A stretch of 7,211 nt of DNA, taken from the NCBI GenBank assembly GCA_016183885.1, contig JACPDS010000217.1, forward strand, positions 1 through 7,211, given 5' to 3'. Below are positions 6,530 to 7,211 of the stretch, one piece after another. This DNA is from Armatimonadota bacterium (GTDB lineage: Bacteria; Vulcanimicrobiota; JACPDS01). The stretch's first letter is position 1, and each line of letters opens with the position of its first letter. A program made the translations under genes and the position numbers. The notes under the pieces were generated by a model. That model saw only the letters and a list, made by a program, of their open reading frames with translations. It ran no database searches and was not told the DNA's origin.

Positions 6530-7018
6530 TTGAAAAATAAACCAAGATTAGTCAAACTTTTACTTAAAAATCTCTACGGAAGAATATCTGTTTCTAAATT
6601 ATATTTTCAGAAAGTTATTGATTTTACTTTGAATAAGGAAAATTATTTTTCTCTTTGCGAAATTAGTATTCTGTTAACAGACAATAAATTTATTAAAAAA
6701 ATAAATAAAATTTATCGTTTTATAAATAAACCTACGGATGTGTTGGCTTTTTCTCAAAAAGAAGGAGTAATTTTCCCTTCGCCAAGAGATCTTAAATTTT
6801 ATCCTCCCTTGGGAGATATTATTATTTCAATAGAGCAGGCAAAAATTCAAGCTAAGGAAAATAATCATTCTTTTAAAAAAGAACTTGCTATTCTTTTAAT
6901 CCATGGAATACTTCATTTATTGGGATATAATGATGAAACAGAAATTGAGTTTAAAAAAATGCATAGACTTCAAGAAAGAATTTTAAGCATGATTTCAGCT
7001 AAAAAAGAGATAATTTAA
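6530..7018 (+). CDS. ybeY: YbeY, rRNA maturation endoribonuclease, variant zinc site
   Basis: YbeY is a conserved metal-dependent RNase acting in 16S rRNA 3' processing and ribosome quality control. The protein has the usual length (162 residues). Family marks are a YRFINKPTDVLAF segment (62-74, with Arg63 matching the conserved Arg of YR..NKPTDVLSF), LGDIIIS (94-100), and the zinc motif HGILHLLGY (125-133). In the usual pattern HGxLHLLGYDH a third histidine follows two residues after the Tyr; here the sequence is Asn134-Asp135, so the third ligand would be Asp or lost. The start is TTG at 6530, two bases after the HD gene stop, without a Shine-Dalgarno, so translation is probably coupled. 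No ATG upstream is possible within this frame and spacing. G+C is very low, as in the HD gene. Confidence 0.9.
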   Translation: MKNKPRLVKLLLKNLYGRISVSKLYFQKVIDFTLNKENYFSLCEISILLTDNKFIKKINKIYRFINKPTDVLAFSQKEGVIFPSPRDLKFYPPLGDIIISIEQAKIQAKENNHSFKKELAILLIHGILHLLGYNDETEIEFKKMHRLQERILSMISAKKEII

Positions 7019-7085
7019 CTTATTTTATAAAAATTGTGATTGCAAAAAAGAGGAAAAGTTCGAAAAAAGCAAAATTAAAGTGAAA

Positions 7086-7211
7086 ATGGGTTTTGAAAAA
7101 TTAGCCGAAAGTATAAATAATGCTGTCGATGGGATTATTTATGCTTTTAAAACTGAAAGAAATTTAAAAATTCACTTTGGAATTACTTTATTAATTTTAA
7201 TTATTAGTTTA
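7086..7211 (+). CDS. dgkA: Diacylglycerol/undecaprenol kinase DgkA, N-terminal fragment
   Basis: The first 42 residues are present, then the window ends. NNAVDGIIYAFKTERNLKIH (11-30) matches the amphipathic N-terminus of DgkA-type integral membrane kinases, usually of the form GIxYAxKxERNxxIH, and the first membrane helix starts at about 31 (FGITLLILIISL). Glu24 corresponds to a conserved metal-binding acidic residue. In this gene neighbourhood the enzyme is usually the Gram-positive-like undecaprenol kinase, which phosphorylates the lipid carrier of cell-wall synthesis. The ATG at 7086 is taken as start; GTG at 7080 (two codons upstream) is equally in frame. No ribosome site is well placed, the nearest GAGG being about 27 bases before the GTG. 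It lies 67 bases after ybeY and likely shares its operon. Confidence 0.85.
   Translation, partial: MGFEKLAESINNAVDGIIYAFKTERNLKIHFGITLLILIISL

Noticed and set aside
7036..7083. Tiny GTG-started ORF of 15 Lys-rich codons between ybeY and dgkA, with its TGA ending three bases before the dgkA ATG
   Set aside because: Lysine codons are expected by chance in A-rich DNA and there is no ribosome site. A coupling leader peptide is possible but unsupported.

Overview
The window is a piece of a bacterial chromosome from an AT-rich, probably diderm (Gram-negative-type) organism. The evidence for an outer membrane is a secreted PAP2-family phosphatase whose C-terminal half reads as a beta-barrel ending in phenylalanine. 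The trio of 7TM-HD c-di-AMP phosphodiesterase, ybeY and dgkA is a conserved bacterial housekeeping order. Most AT-rich genes here lack a Shine-Dalgarno sequence and two use GTG or TTG starts. An uncultivated diderm lineage, for example an Omnitrophota- or Elusimicrobiota-like candidate phylum or a Bacteroidetes relative, would fit, but nothing in the sequence decides the phylum.

Layout. Bases 1-1111 (minus) hold a GH130-family glycosidase/phosphorylase gene, complete at its 5' end and cut by the window edge. Bases 1112-1269 are its upstream region, with an 11-bp tandem repeat and AT palindromes. Bases 1270-3263 (minus) are a two-gene operon: the PAP2/beta-barrel protein, then a 92-residue unknown protein whose start overlaps the stop before it (TAATG). 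Bases 3264-3420 are a divergent intergenic region. Bases 3421-4251 (plus) encode the flavoprotein WrbA and a small Cys-rich GDCCVxC-family protein. Bases 4252-4394 carry two AT-rich palindromes and a good sigma70-like promoter lying against the next start codon. Bases 4395-7211 (plus) are the operon of the PgpH-type 7TM-HD protein, YbeY and the beginning of DgkA.

How the parts relate. The last operon joins second-messenger turnover (c-di-AMP hydrolysis), 16S rRNA maturation (YbeY) and lipid-carrier phosphorylation (DgkA). The PAP2 protein is also predicted to act on phosphorylated lipids or other phosphoesters, but outside the cytoplasm. The GH130 gene and wrbA are visibly richer in G+C than the rest, and they are the only two genes with clear purine-rich Shine-Dalgarno sequences. 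This suggests a mosaic of native and acquired genes. No RNA gene, CRISPR array, insertion sequence or defence system was seen. The most notable points are the PAP2-barrel architecture, the YbeY lacking its third zinc histidine, the start-proximal promoter of the HD gene and the repeat cluster upstream of the GH130 gene.
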